The translations under genes and the position numbers were made by a program. From contig CM063503.1 in NCBI GenBank assembly GCA_032207245.1, positions 104,842,256-104,906,255 on the forward strand: a DNA stretch of 64,000 nt, read 5' to 3'. Origin of the DNA: Pardosa pseudoannulata (taxonomy: Eukaryota; Arthropoda; Arachnida; Araneae; Lycosidae). Below, piece by piece: positions 1-9,869 of this stretch; the stretch's first letter is position 1, and every line of letters starts with the position of its first letter. The notes below the pieces were generated by a model that saw only the letters and a list, made by a program, of their open reading frames with translations, was not told the DNA's origin and searched no databases.

Positions 1-300
1 GTAACTTTGGGAATTATGAGGAATAAACTTGTAAAAATATTTGCAATGTTTAAAAAATACCTTACTATTTCTATTTTTTTATTAATTCCTTTAACTATAA
101 CCTGTACTCAGAAAGATTTTATTAAAAATTAGAAGTGGGGGGACAGCGCACTCTCATCTGGGGACATCAGCCTTAAGCTGGTGATTGCAGGTTTCTTTGG
201 ATGCCTAGGCCGGAGGACTTATCCCTTGTTATGAGGCTAATAAATTCATGATGAGTGTCCAGTCTTTAAGATTAAATACAATTAAATAAAAAATGGGGTG
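1..300. repeat. Unclassified GC-richer repeat fragment
   Basis: The block around 135-275 is clearly richer in G and C than its surroundings and looks like part of an interspersed repeat. The 11-mer gccttaagctg occurs here near 168 and again near 472, at the edge of the next GC-rich block, so both may belong to one composite repeat. I see no open frame, terminal repeat or target duplication. The window edge may cut the element. Confidence 0.3.
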
Positions 301-572
301 AAAAATTACTAGCCTGGCTCTAGTCAAAGATATGAAAAATATGAAAAAAAAAGGATAAAATGAAAAAATTAATTTAAGGGAGTGGATAATATTTTTTATT
401 AAAGAAAATACTGTGGACTACAATAAAAAATAAAGAGTGAATTATAGTTAAGTTAAAATGAGAAGTTAAAAGCCTTAAGCTGTACTTGCTTAAGCTTACC
501 TGTCGACTGGGCAGTGTGAAATGAGTACAAATTGGGGAGTATACCTACTTTAGGTATATAGGGTATCACAAT

Positions 573-845
573 CCCGAGATAGCTCAGTAAAACGTCCTCT
601 GTTCTTACTTCGCGGTAGTCTCGATCTTTTCTTTGTAAAGATTGCTCCTTACTGGGTTGGACAAAATTAAATTCGGACCGTAACCGACCTCTCGTAGGTC
701 AGCCGGGGTTTAATAGCCGCTTCGGATTGCTGTCGTGGAGGTTAGAACTTAACTGTTATTACTCTGTATGGGTGAAATCCTGGGTCACATTAGACTAATG
801 TAATTAAAAAATTAGAAAGATTTCCTAGCTCTTTATAATACAAGT
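573..845 (+). mobile_element. Degenerate tRNA-derived SINE-like block (SINE-C)
   Basis: At 573-626 the plus strand reads like the left half of a tRNA: an A-box-like tagctcag stretch is followed by an anticodon-arm-like segment and a decayed B-box-like tctcgatc. The GC-rich body runs to about 840 and contains an accgacctctcgtaggtc-type short stem. A tRNA-like pol III promoter plus an unrelated body is the SINE layout. The B box is too eroded for a firm call and no target duplication is visible. It could also be a non-SINE repeat. Confidence 0.4.
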
Positions 846-1103
846 TGATGAAAATTGTTTTCTCTTTCAATATTTGGATGCTCCACTAAGAGCATAAATT
901 ATCGAAAAGTCAATGTAAAGTGGGAATAAATCTGTTTATATATAGTCAAAGTTAGTAAAGAAATCTCCAAGTAAATATTTAGAAAAATAAAAAAAATAAT
1001 CTTAACTTTTAGGTGGGGATAATATTTTGGTTCTTTAGTGTATATTCATCCGAAATTTAAAAAAAAAAAAATTAAAATATACACAACAATCATCTAAAAA
1101 ATA

Positions 1104-1365
1104 CTCCCCGGCTCTACAGCTCAACAAGTGGGGCCATGACGTATGGTGCCAGTCTTATTTCGAGACCAAGTGCCCTGGGGTGCTAAGCATATGTCCCGGT
1201 TAGGTATTTAACTTACGCAGAACGCCCAGTGTTTACTACCCAAGCATAAGTGGTTCTCAGTTTATATACCCACTGAAGGAATGAACGACTGAGCCAACCT
1301 TCCCAATCCGGAGGATCGAACCTCAGACCTGTAATTTGGAAGCGATATCCCAACTCCACTGGGCT
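1104..1365 (-). mobile_element. tRNA-derived SINE (SINE-B)
   Basis: Read on the minus strand the element starts near 1365 with a tRNA-like head. An A-box-like agttgggatatcgc is followed by a B box, ggttcgatcctcc, whose complement is at 1310-1322. A GC-rich tRNA-unrelated body then extends to about 1104. This is the standard pol III internal promoter of a SINE. The body differs from that of the five SINE-A copies, so this is a separate family. I see no clear target duplication. It is not a working tRNA gene, because the acceptor stem does not pair and the body continues beyond tRNA length. Confidence 0.6.
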
Positions 1366-2420
1366 TTAATACAATAATGATCATGATGATTTAAATAAAA
1401 ATGTATATTTCCCTTAACTTTATTACATTACCTTTTATACTGTATTCTCTCTATTAATGAATACCCCTAAATTAATTTACTCCATCAAAAATATTATCAT
1501 ATTAAAATGCTTATAATAATATTTCCTTATTATTATCATCTAGAAGCAACAGGAAGATGCCAAGCATCTTCAAAGTACTTACATTTTATGGATTTTTAAA
1601 TGTTAATAAATTTTATTATCTTAAAGATCCACTAGTTACGGCTATGACAATAAAGATAACTGTTTGCTTCAAAATTTAAAACGAAAGTTCAGTAAATGGG
1701 AGATCAATCTAAAAAGATAATGATATCTTTAAAGGGGAAATCATATATTAGAAAATAAGATTTCATTGGTTTTGTTAGCCATAAAATTGAATTTTATATC
1801 TTTGTTAATTACAAAGAAAAATCTTCAATCTTTGATAATAATTTTAGACAACTCTTGGTCATTTATTTAAGTCAAGAAATTCATTAGTGACTTGTCATTG
1901 AATTCATTTACTCTTGTTATTTATACAGATATTACCCCTGACATTTGTTGTCAGCTGAACCACGAACACAGCTTTCTGTTACAGAGATACGTCAAGTAGT
2001 GTTCAAGAACTGTAGATGACAAATTTATCTCTATGTCCGTTGCTGTTACAGGTATTGTCATTTTTTACTGTCACTTCTTTTGCTTCTAACTGTCACTGAA
2101 AGAAGTCGGATAGTATCTCAGTAACTTTTTTATTTGTTTCTTGGTTTCATAATAACTTTTTCACTAGTTTTTCTCTTTGTTAATGCATATTTCATAAAAT
2201 AACTAATTAATACTCATTCGTTTTTATCAACTTTCATTAAAGACACGTTTTACTTCGGATTATTATTTGTATTAATGCATTTTAAAAGGAAATAAAAACC
2301 TAAATCACTAAATATACTTTTTCAAGGAAATGAAAAAATTTGAAACAAAATTCCAATAAAAATGATTCACTATGTTACAGGATATTTATTTCGGTTGAGA
2401 GGACTATAAATTTAGAAATT
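1366..2420. other. AT-rich spacer, nothing recognised
   Basis: No open frame above background length, no repeat boundary and no RNA-like fold was found. The part around 1930-2110 is a little less AT-rich but has no recognisable coding or repeat signature. Confidence 0.4.
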
Positions 2421-2462
2421 TTCCCATGAAATTGACTTAGTACTCAGTTAATTTCATGGGAA
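2421..2462. repeat. Perfect 13-bp inverted repeat, hairpin-forming
   Basis: TTCCCATGAAATT at 2421-2433 is exactly complementary to AATTTCATGGGAA at 2450-2462. The stem continues inward for three more pairs after one mismatch, leaving a small loop. Such a hairpin could be a fold-back scar of a small inverted-repeat element or a short transcribed hairpin. The arms are shorter than a typical animal miRNA precursor. No flanking target duplication was seen. Confidence 0.7.
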
Positions 2463-2980
2463 GACTGGCTTGAAAGCATGTGTTTTAAAATACACTGCCA
2501 TTTAACTTATTAAATCTCACTTTTTTTACAAATGATTTTTAAATTCTTTTATATTTTACTTACAGTTTTGCGTTTCATTGATACATTTTAATAGAGGAGA
2601 AATATAAGTTAATTTATAGTCAGAATAAAAATATTTTCTTACGAAAGTAGTATATATTTGTATTGGTTCTATTAATTAAGCTTAAAATTTTTAATAATAG
2701 GATATATTATATTAAAAGAATTTTTTTTTTTAAATTAAGGAAACTTTTTAACAATAAAATCAATACTTAAAAGAAACAGTCAAATAAATATGACATGTTT
2801 TCGTCTAGTTAATAAAAAAGATTAAAAGAAGTGTTTTTAAAAATAAATTGTCTACCTGAATAGAAAATTCGGTTTATTTAAAATAACATAGTAAGTTTAA
2901 TTTCATATTTAAGTAATTTACTCTAAAGTATTTTCTTATTTGTTTAAATAAATAAAAAAAATGAGACAATGTTTAAAAAA
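2463..2980. other. AT-rich spacer, nothing recognised
   Basis: Short A and T runs dominate. No gene, repeat edge or RNA structure can be supported. Confidence 0.4.
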
Positions 2981-3230
2981 TCGAGGATATATCATTTCTT
3001 TAAATAAAAATGTTTAAATTTTACATGCTTAAACTATTAAAATAGATGTTAAATGTGTTAATTTATGTAATGATAGAACGGAATTTCTAAACAAAGCTTC
3101 GAGGATATATCATTTCTTTAAATAATAATGTTTAAATTTACATCCTGAAACTATTAAAATAGATATAAATGTGTTAATTTATGTAATAATAGAACGGAAT
3201 TTCTAACAAAGCTTCGAGGATATATCATTT
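2981..3230. repeat. Tandem repeat, about 115-118 bp unit, 2.1 copies
   Basis: Units start with tcgaggatatatcattt at 2981, 3099 and 3214, giving periods of 118 and 115 bp; the third unit is truncated after about 17 bp. The first two units differ by a handful of substitutions and single-base indels, which implies an old local duplication. The unit has no open frame. It directly abuts another, unrelated tandem duplication. Confidence 0.8.
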
Positions 3231-3240
3231 ATAAATAATA

Positions 3241-3400
3241 AATTTATTCACATCTGAAATGAGTATTATATGAATGCATTACCATATATGTACACACATA
3301 GAACACACACACCACATACATAAATTGACATTAATTTATTCACACGGAAATGAGTAGTTATATGAATGCATTACCATATATGTACACACACACCATATAC
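3241..3400. repeat. Tandem duplication, about 92 bp unit
   Basis: A segment beginning aatttattcaca at 3241 is repeated from 3333. Both copies contain gaatgcattaccatatatgtacacac followed by a CA-rich tail. The copies differ by small indels. The array leads straight into the (AT)n tract that follows, so slippage and duplication seem concentrated in this half kilobase. Confidence 0.75.
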
Positions 3401-3405
3401 AAACA

Positions 3406-3410
3406 TTATA

Positions 3411-3475
<65 letters not shown>
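3406..3475. repeat. (AT)n microsatellite
   Basis: A nearly pure AT dinucleotide array with one TATTAT interruption near its left end. It follows the CA-rich end of the tandem duplication. Confidence 0.9.
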
Positions 3476-3479
<4 letters not shown>

Positions 3480-6400
3480 TTTATCTATATACAATATGAG
3501 AAATATTTAACTTTAAAATTTTTACACTACAAATACTAAATTTTTTAAAGCAATTGAATTTGATTGCTCATATTAAAAAACTATATGTAACAGGAGTACT
3601 TATATAATTTTTGGTAGGATATTTATCTTAAATTATAATTTATAAACGATATCCCAGCGTTAAACATTATAAACTGTGAACAAGTAAATCCTCTGAAAAG
3701 ATTTATCTAAAAAATCTGTTTCTCTGTCAAAGTAAGAATAATGTTCTTTAATAAGAACATGAACGATTAAGCTTCGCAAATCCTGAATTATGCTAGTATA
3801 AAATACCCATATTACGTTTCATCAAGATAAAGACTGGTGGTGTTCCGCCTCATTAAGTACAATGCGAGAGTAATCGCTATATATTGGACGATTGTAGAAA
3901 CTCAAAAAATGCTAGGTTTAAAGTAAATGCGGTAAATTGGAAACCTACGCATTTAATCTTTTTTTATATAAATAAATGAAAAGGCATGCCATTAGGTTAA
4001 ACATATATTTCTGTTGCGGTTTAAGATTTAAAATAAATAAAGCAACATTCAATATTTGTTCGAATAAGCTTTTACATAAAGTATAGGTTTCATTATATAA
4101 GAATATCTTGAGATGTAGAACAACATATTACGACATTTATATTTTACACTACATTTCCAGTAATATAACAATTTATAGATTTATATAGATTTTAATAATG
4201 TGTTAGCAATGTTCACTAGATTTAAAACATATTTTAGGCTTTGAAATAATAGTCGTGTTAAAGAATAATAAAAGAATAAAATGGACAAAAAATAAATAAT
4301 ATGAAATGAACGATTAGATTAATTTATAAAAATGCAATTCAATATTGAGTATTTGATACAGAGTGGGGAATCATATGCTTCATTAAAATATATAAAAGAA
4401 ATTTGGACTGCATTCCCCATAACTATTTTGGAATGGAAAAAAAAATTCTAGTATGTTTTAGGAGAGTACTTTAATTTAACTTTATTAGTGTAAAAATAGA
4501 ATTGGAAGTGTAAATTGGGTTCAGAGAAAGAAATTTAAACATATAAATGTAAGAAATTTAAAAATGAATTTAATGAGTATTGATGTTATTATTCCTTAAA
4601 ATCTAATTAAAAACGTTTCATAAAAAATGTTGGTCAAAAGAAAATGTAATACTACTAACAATGATCTAGGAATTTTTAGTCTGTTTATAAAGAAACTTAA
4701 ATTAGGTTACCAAACCACACATTCAATACATAAAGTCCAATTTTAATGAACTATGTTTAAAACGTCTGTTAATAAAGATTTAAAAATTAACATACATGAT
4801 TCCAGTAGTTTAAGGGATATATATTGAAAAATAAAATAGTCTGTAGTTATCGTTAGTAAATTCTTCCCTCAAATTAAAATGAAACTTATTTATGTAAATT
4901 AAAATTGTGAACAATAAATACTCCGACTTTATAATCATAAAGCTTGTTATTTTATTAATTCATTTATCATCATTCTGTTACTACCAACAGCACAAAGTCT
5001 ATTTTTTAATATACGTATGAAAATCTATCCAAAATATATTATTGCATTATGAAAAGAAAGTTTAAGTTACGGGAATATTAGCATGATCATAAAATCAATA
5101 CAGTTGTTAACTTTCAATTGAAAAAGAGCCATTTACTTGGATATTGATTAAATAAAAGTTTTTTAAAATATTCGATTTTTATTGTATTGATCAAGAAATG
5201 AGTGTTGCAACTGTCCCTTACTGTAGAAAATCTTTAACGACTTGCAAAATTAGTTATTCATTGAGTTCTAACTCTAAGAAATTGTCAAACCCATCGAATA
5301 TTTTGATGCATATTTTCAAACACTACCTCACAGAAACTTTTAAAGCAAATATATGGTAGTATATAAGAGTTCACTCTGTTAAAACAGCTGTTTACGATCT
5401 GGGAAACTTCAGTTAAGTTTTCGAAAGGGAAAACATATTGTCGAAAATGGTCCTTTCAGTTTATGGTCGAAAGTTTGAAACAACTCCTAAATCAGTGACA
5501 ACGGAAATATTTCAGTAGTATGATTCATAGGAGGATTTTTTTGTTATTTCCTCTAAATGATTAGATTTATCCTAAACATTAACATTTCACCCTATAGTCA
5601 AATGATTAATATTAACAGTTCCTTTTACTGATGAAAAATAGAAAGAGAAGAATATATGCAAATATTACTTCTTTATGTAAAAACATATAATAGAATTTTA
5701 TTCCAGATATTTGTTAATTTGAAGTAGAAAATAACAAATATTTCTTAAACTGAAAAAGCAAACTCAGCTAATGGGAGTTTTGAATCCCGTTATAAAGATA
5801 AAACTGTAATTATTTTGATTAACAGCATGATTCTAAAAGATAAAAGTTTTTCATTGTTTAAAAAGCATACCATATACCTCCATATAATGTTTGTTATCCT
5901 ACTGTGAGTTTCGCAGGAATTTTAATAGGATATACAATCATTAGATTTGAATAAGTGTTTAATCCATTAAAATATAAAAAACCATATTTATTCATTAAAT
6001 TAACAAAAATCACAAGCATTTGTTTTTTGCTTAATTAAATAATAAAATATGTGTACTAAAATTGTATTTTGAAGCAAATGTATTAGGTATATTTTATGTG
6101 AGATCAGAGATGAATTTAAAAGATTTATGATAAGCAAAACCACCCGTTTCGAAATAATGTTTAGAAGTACATTAGTAAAAAGTATTATTAAAGTTTTTTA
6201 AAAAAGCAAGATTTTCATAATCTTCAATTTACAGGTCAACTTTAAAAACATTTGCGATTAGAATATTCAGATATTTTTCTATTCATAATTTATTAGTTGA
6301 ATAATTTCAGTTAATTAAAGTTAATCAAATATCAAAATGTCATTAAATTAAAGGGCAGTCTTAGTTGATATCAATGTACACTTCTTGACTTTATCTGTAT

Positions 6401-6729
6401 TATATTTAGATATTTCATAAAATGACATGTTTGAGTGAGTAATAAATCATAATGGTTAATTCATGAGTTTAAGAGAATATTATCTTAAAATAATTTTTTT
6501 GCAGTACATTTTAGCATAGTATAAAAAAATATTGCATTACATTTTTGTGAATAACCATTTAAATAAGACATTACAACTTATATTATATGGGAATATGTAA
6601 ACATTTAAAGTTTTAACAATAGAAAAAATATTTGTTTAAATGTATTTACAGTATTGTATTTACTAGTTTGAATAATTATTTTTAAAATACACATTAATAA
6701 TCAATAAAAGTGAAATAATTTTGATGTTA
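3480..6729. other. AT-rich spacer, nothing recognised
   Basis: A long stretch with no open frame above chance length, no transposon protein homology and no clear repeat. A few less AT-rich patches, for example around 3830-3900 and 5340-5500, show no recognisable signature. Confidence 0.4.
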
Positions 6730-7023
6730 TTAGTTTACTTGATGAGGAAAAATAAACTTTTCAGATTTTTCCTTGTGTTTAAGAAACATACTAAGAGAGA
6801 ACAATGAAAGTGTGCCTTGTATTTGGTAAATAATTATTCTTAAATCATCTGCAGAAACATTTTTTATATTATGTTTACAGTATGATATGATTTCTGCTTT
6901 TAAAATATGAACTAACAAATAGCAAAATACCTTAGGCTGACCCATCTGTGAAAACAAAGTTTGTCCAAGTTCGTCTATATTAATTAATTGATGAAGAACA
7001 CTTAATAACTTACTAGAAATCAT
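6730..7023 (-). other. Unassigned 97-codon open frame, probably chance
   Basis: An ATG-started frame encodes 97 residues without low-complexity runs but with no motif I recognise. In DNA this AT-rich, about one frame near 100 codons is expected by chance in 64 kb, so length alone is no evidence. There is no convincing splice or promoter context. It is recorded only because it is among the longest non-repetitive frames here. Confidence 0.12.
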
Positions 7024-7398
7024 CGTATGTTTTGTTTATTATACTTAAGTACACAGAAAAAATATTAACTGCTCTTCTTTCTATGCAGTCTACTCTTACA
7101 AATGATAGAAAATTCATGAAAATCAATGGTCATTACTGCAATATCTAGTAAAATAATCTTATTAGTTAAGATTATTTCGGATACTTAAAGCAAACGTCTT
7201 ATCCCAATTATCGTAGAAAATGTATTATCGTATGATTGGTATAGCCTATATTACACAATGACCTATCGCTGTTTGGTTTATAGTTTAAATTTCGCTACAA
7301 ATGTTCTGTATATAAGAAATTATTTATTCATATTTTGGATAATGGCAAAGGATTTGTAGAAACGAAATTTCACGAAAATCAAGCTACTTTGTTTTTTA

Positions 7399-7401
<3 letters not shown>

Positions 7402-7475
<74 letters not shown>

Positions 7476-7491
7476 CTGTGTGTGTGTATAT
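7402..7491. repeat. (AT)n(TG)n compound microsatellite
   Basis: About 60 bp of AT dinucleotides pass into a TG array with one TCTG interruption. A mirror-image compound array (CA then TA) lies at 7972-8062, so the two are inverted relative to each other. Confidence 0.9.
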
Positions 7492-7542
7492 ACAAGGTTT
7501 GAGGCATAAATCATGACAACTATTTTTTTTCTTCTAGACATG

Positions 7543-7715
7543 GTTTGGTTTGGAGCGCTACGGTCTACTTTTTGCAACACGAGGGCTAATGAGACCGGGA
7601 CCTACTGTTTAAAGCCGATTCCGAACGGCTACGAACTTCCATGCCACAGTGGGATTCGAACCCACGAACTCCGGTTCCGAAGGCCAGCACTCTAACCATT
7701 CGGCCATCGTTCGGC
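7543..7715 (-). mobile_element. tRNA-derived SINE, best copy (SINE-A1)
   Basis: On the minus strand the 173-bp element begins at 7715. It carries an A box (tggccgaatgg), an anticodon-arm-like segment, a perfect B box (ggttcgaatcc), then a tRNA-unrelated body and a CCAAACC-type 3' end at 7543. It is flanked by a 10-bp direct repeat, tctagacatg, at 7533-7542 and 7716-7725. This is a target-site duplication of the kind left by LINE-driven reverse transcription. The intact duplication and promoter boxes make it the youngest-looking of five copies in this window. There is no poly(A) tail, so the 3' CCAAACC repeats may be what the partner LINE recognises. Confidence 0.9.
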
Positions 7716-7733
7716 TCTAGACATGTGAACGGA

Positions 7734-7928
7734 TCACAAACGTATATGAGTCGTGTGGAAGTTCTGCAACATATTATGCAGAAAAACAGATGCCTTTGTT
7801 ATAGCTGGAGGTATAGAAGCGAGGGCAGTTAAATCAGTCAGTTGGTGAATGTCGTGCGAGATAGAAGTATCCCGCTCGCTTACATTAAAATAGCCGTTCT
7901 CCGAGGGATAAATTCGATGAAATGTCAC
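7734..7928 (-). other. Unassigned 64-codon open frame beside the SINE
   Basis: The 225 bp between the SINE duplication and the next microsatellite are less AT-rich than the surroundings and hold an ATG-started minus-strand frame of 64 residues with varied composition. I do not recognise a domain. It could be a scrap of a transposon protein or part of the repeat into which the SINE inserted. Confidence 0.15.
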
Positions 7929-7960
7929 AGTAAATTAGTGGAAACATTTGGGAATGATTT

Positions 7961-7987
7961 ATATATATACATATATACACACACACA

Positions 7988-8062
<75 letters not shown>
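7961..8062. repeat. (CA)n(TA)n compound microsatellite
   Basis: A short ATAC/CA stretch leads into about 80 bp of TA dinucleotides with one TATTAT interruption. It is arranged as the inverse of the array at 7402-7491. Confidence 0.9.
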
Positions 8063-8065
<3 letters not shown>

Positions 8066-8147
8066 GGAATCGCTGATTGGCACCGTAGGCCCTGGTCCCC
8101 TCAGGTTGTTGCACCTAGGTGTTTACATACATACATATACATATACA

Positions 8148-8179
<32 letters not shown>

Positions 8180-8189
8180 CATATATATG
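8063..8189. repeat. GC-rich island followed by (TACA)n microsatellite
   Basis: A roughly 60-bp GC-rich sequence (8064-8122) is sandwiched between the TA array and a TACA tetranucleotide array (8124-8189). The island is probably the remnant of the repeat that seeded both microsatellites. Its own identity is unknown. Confidence 0.7.
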
Positions 8190-8639
8190 AGCCGTTTTCT
8201 TTCAAAGAGGTGTAAGTTCATTTTGAAAAAAAGATTAATTAAAAATAAGAAGAAATACAATTTACTATGAACTTTATATAAATATAAGTTTTATATAAAA
8301 ATATAAACTAGTGTAAAACATAAATCCATATTTTTCAATTTATTCAAGTGCAAAACATTAAATATATCTATATAAAATAAAATACTCTTACACTTGATTC
8401 AAAGGAAATGGCTCATATATTAATATTTATAATTGACTACATAAATACATACATATGCATGTTCAAGCTGAATCCTGAATAATATATTTTAGTAAATGTA
8501 TAAAACAATTTGGAAAATATATTTAAATTAAATAAAAATATAATTTAAATTATTTAATTATTTTTGTTTCATAAGTATTTTTAATTATGTATGTAATTTA
8601 AAAATATTTTAGTATAACTAACTAAAAATCAATCTACAA

Positions 8640-9250
8640 ATTCTATTAAGAAGCGAGGAAAAACTTCAAGCAGTCAGCAAAATTGCAATACGTGGGCTGA
8701 GTTCATTTTCTATCGAACTATTTTTGACTGATATACTCTTCTCATGTGATTTCAAAAGAACTTTAGTACTTAATCTTAACAGTATGTTTTTACTTATATT
8801 TGTATTTAAAATAAAACTGATTTCCATTCTTCAAAATATTTGTCAATGTCAAATGTTTCATGAAATCACTCCAAAAGCTATATTCATTCCTCACGAAACA
8901 TATCAATTCGTTTCGTGTCCACTGTCCAGCGTTCGGGGAGTGCAAGATCTCATGAATAGAGCAGAGAATGTGCGAAAAACTCGTAGGGTATTGCACGTAG
9001 AAAAAGTCCCTGAATAGTTTGGTGACACGTTATCGGCCTGACAAATATCAAAAAGATCACCAGTAATCTCCGAGAACCTAAGAGAATGATTCTGGAAGGT
9101 TAAGAATCACCCCGAATGAGAAGATATCGGCCATGCCAATAAAAGAATAGACAAGACCAAAGAGAGGGGATCGTTCAGTCCGTTTTTGAAAAGAAACTGA
9201 CTGACCCCCTCGTCGAGGCCAGTCTATAGGAGAAATATTCCAAAATCGCA
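8640..9250. repeat. Unclassified GC-richer block, possible old repeat
   Basis: The stretch from about 8860 to 9240 is richer in G and C than its neighbours and holds a plus-strand frame of 97 codons (8724-9017) and a shorter minus-strand one. Neither gives a recognisable domain. The texture suggests an interspersed element such as a retrotransposon LTR or UTR fragment, but no termini or target duplication were found. It ends less than 100 bp before the piggyBac element. Confidence 0.25.
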
Positions 9251-9330
9251 ATAGACATGTAATTCCATATTATTTAGGAATTCCGAAAATTATTACTTAG
9301 TAGACAATGCATTATTTATACTAGTCTTTA

Positions 9331-9869
9331 TTAACCCCTTCCGGTAAAATGAAGAGTATAGCTAGTAATTAGTTTTTCATTCCATACCGCACAATGACGA
9401 GATACACTCGTCATGCGATTAAAGTTACTGTTAAATATGATAATTAATTTAGTTTAAAATTTCTAGTGTACTGAATTTGGCAACACTTTTATCACTTGTG
9501 AAAATCACAAGTCACTATTGCATATTATTTACTTAGAATTTCTTGGCACAAGTCATTGCCAAATCAATGAGTCAGAATAAAAGAAAACCTACTAAGAAAT
9601 GCTGTGTGTGTTACAAGAATCAAATTAAAAGTGACACTACTTGGCGGTGTAAACAATTAAGAATTCCTTTGGACTTTGTTTTGAAAAGTACCACTAGCTT
9701 GAAGACTATTATCTTAATTTTACCGTTTCCGATACTTAACACTATGTAAAAAGTGGATTTTAATTAAGAATATGTAAGAATTGTAAAATGAAACAAGTTT
9801 TTTAAATAAAAATTAAATGGTTATTTCATGCACAGTTTTTCATTATTAAATCATACCGGAAGGGGTTAA
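9331..9869 (+). mobile_element. Complete non-autonomous piggyBac element
   Basis: TTAA at 9331-9334 and 9866-9869 flank a 531-bp unit whose ends are perfect 12-bp inverted repeats: CCCCTTCCGGTA at 9335-9346 and its complement at 9854-9865. TTAA target choice and CCC-starting ends are the hallmarks of the piggyBac superfamily. Inside the left end is a subterminal hairpin, ATGACGAG (9394-9401) with CTCGTCAT (9407-9414), an arrangement seen in several piggyBac families. The internal part keeps only the 3' end of the transposase gene. The unit therefore looks like an internally deleted copy, once mobilised in trans by a full-length relative. Confidence 0.9.
9543..9749 (+). pseudogene. piggyBac transposase C-terminal fragment
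   Basis: A plus-strand frame inside the piggyBac element contains PTKKCCVCYK followed by a DTTWRCK stretch. This matches the cysteine-rich C-terminal domain of piggyBac transposases, which binds the transposon ends. About 20 residues upstream look like the linker. The DDD catalytic core is absent. Downstream of DTTWRCK the expected further cysteines are missing (KQLRIPLDF where a cysteine would follow KQ), so the zinc-binding fold is broken. The ATG is probably not a native start; it is simply the first one after the deletion junction. Confidence 0.8.

Noticed and set aside
2981..3230. CRISPR-like direct repeats
   Set aside because: The units are contiguous, over 100 bp long and without spacers. 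The DNA is eukaryotic, and this is a plain tandem duplication.
7320..7580. Minus-strand frame rich in Tyr-Ile and Thr-His repeats
   Set aside because: It is a translation of the AT and TG microsatellites, not a protein. The same applies to the Tyr-Ile frames at 7842-8270, 16468-16677, 23245-23586, 23352-23546, 23929-24141, 44949-45221 and 48405-48620.
7630..7715. Possible functional tRNA gene
   Set aside because: The A and B boxes belong to the head of a SINE with target duplications. The acceptor stem does not pair and the transcript would continue into a SINE body. The same holds for the other SINE-A copies.
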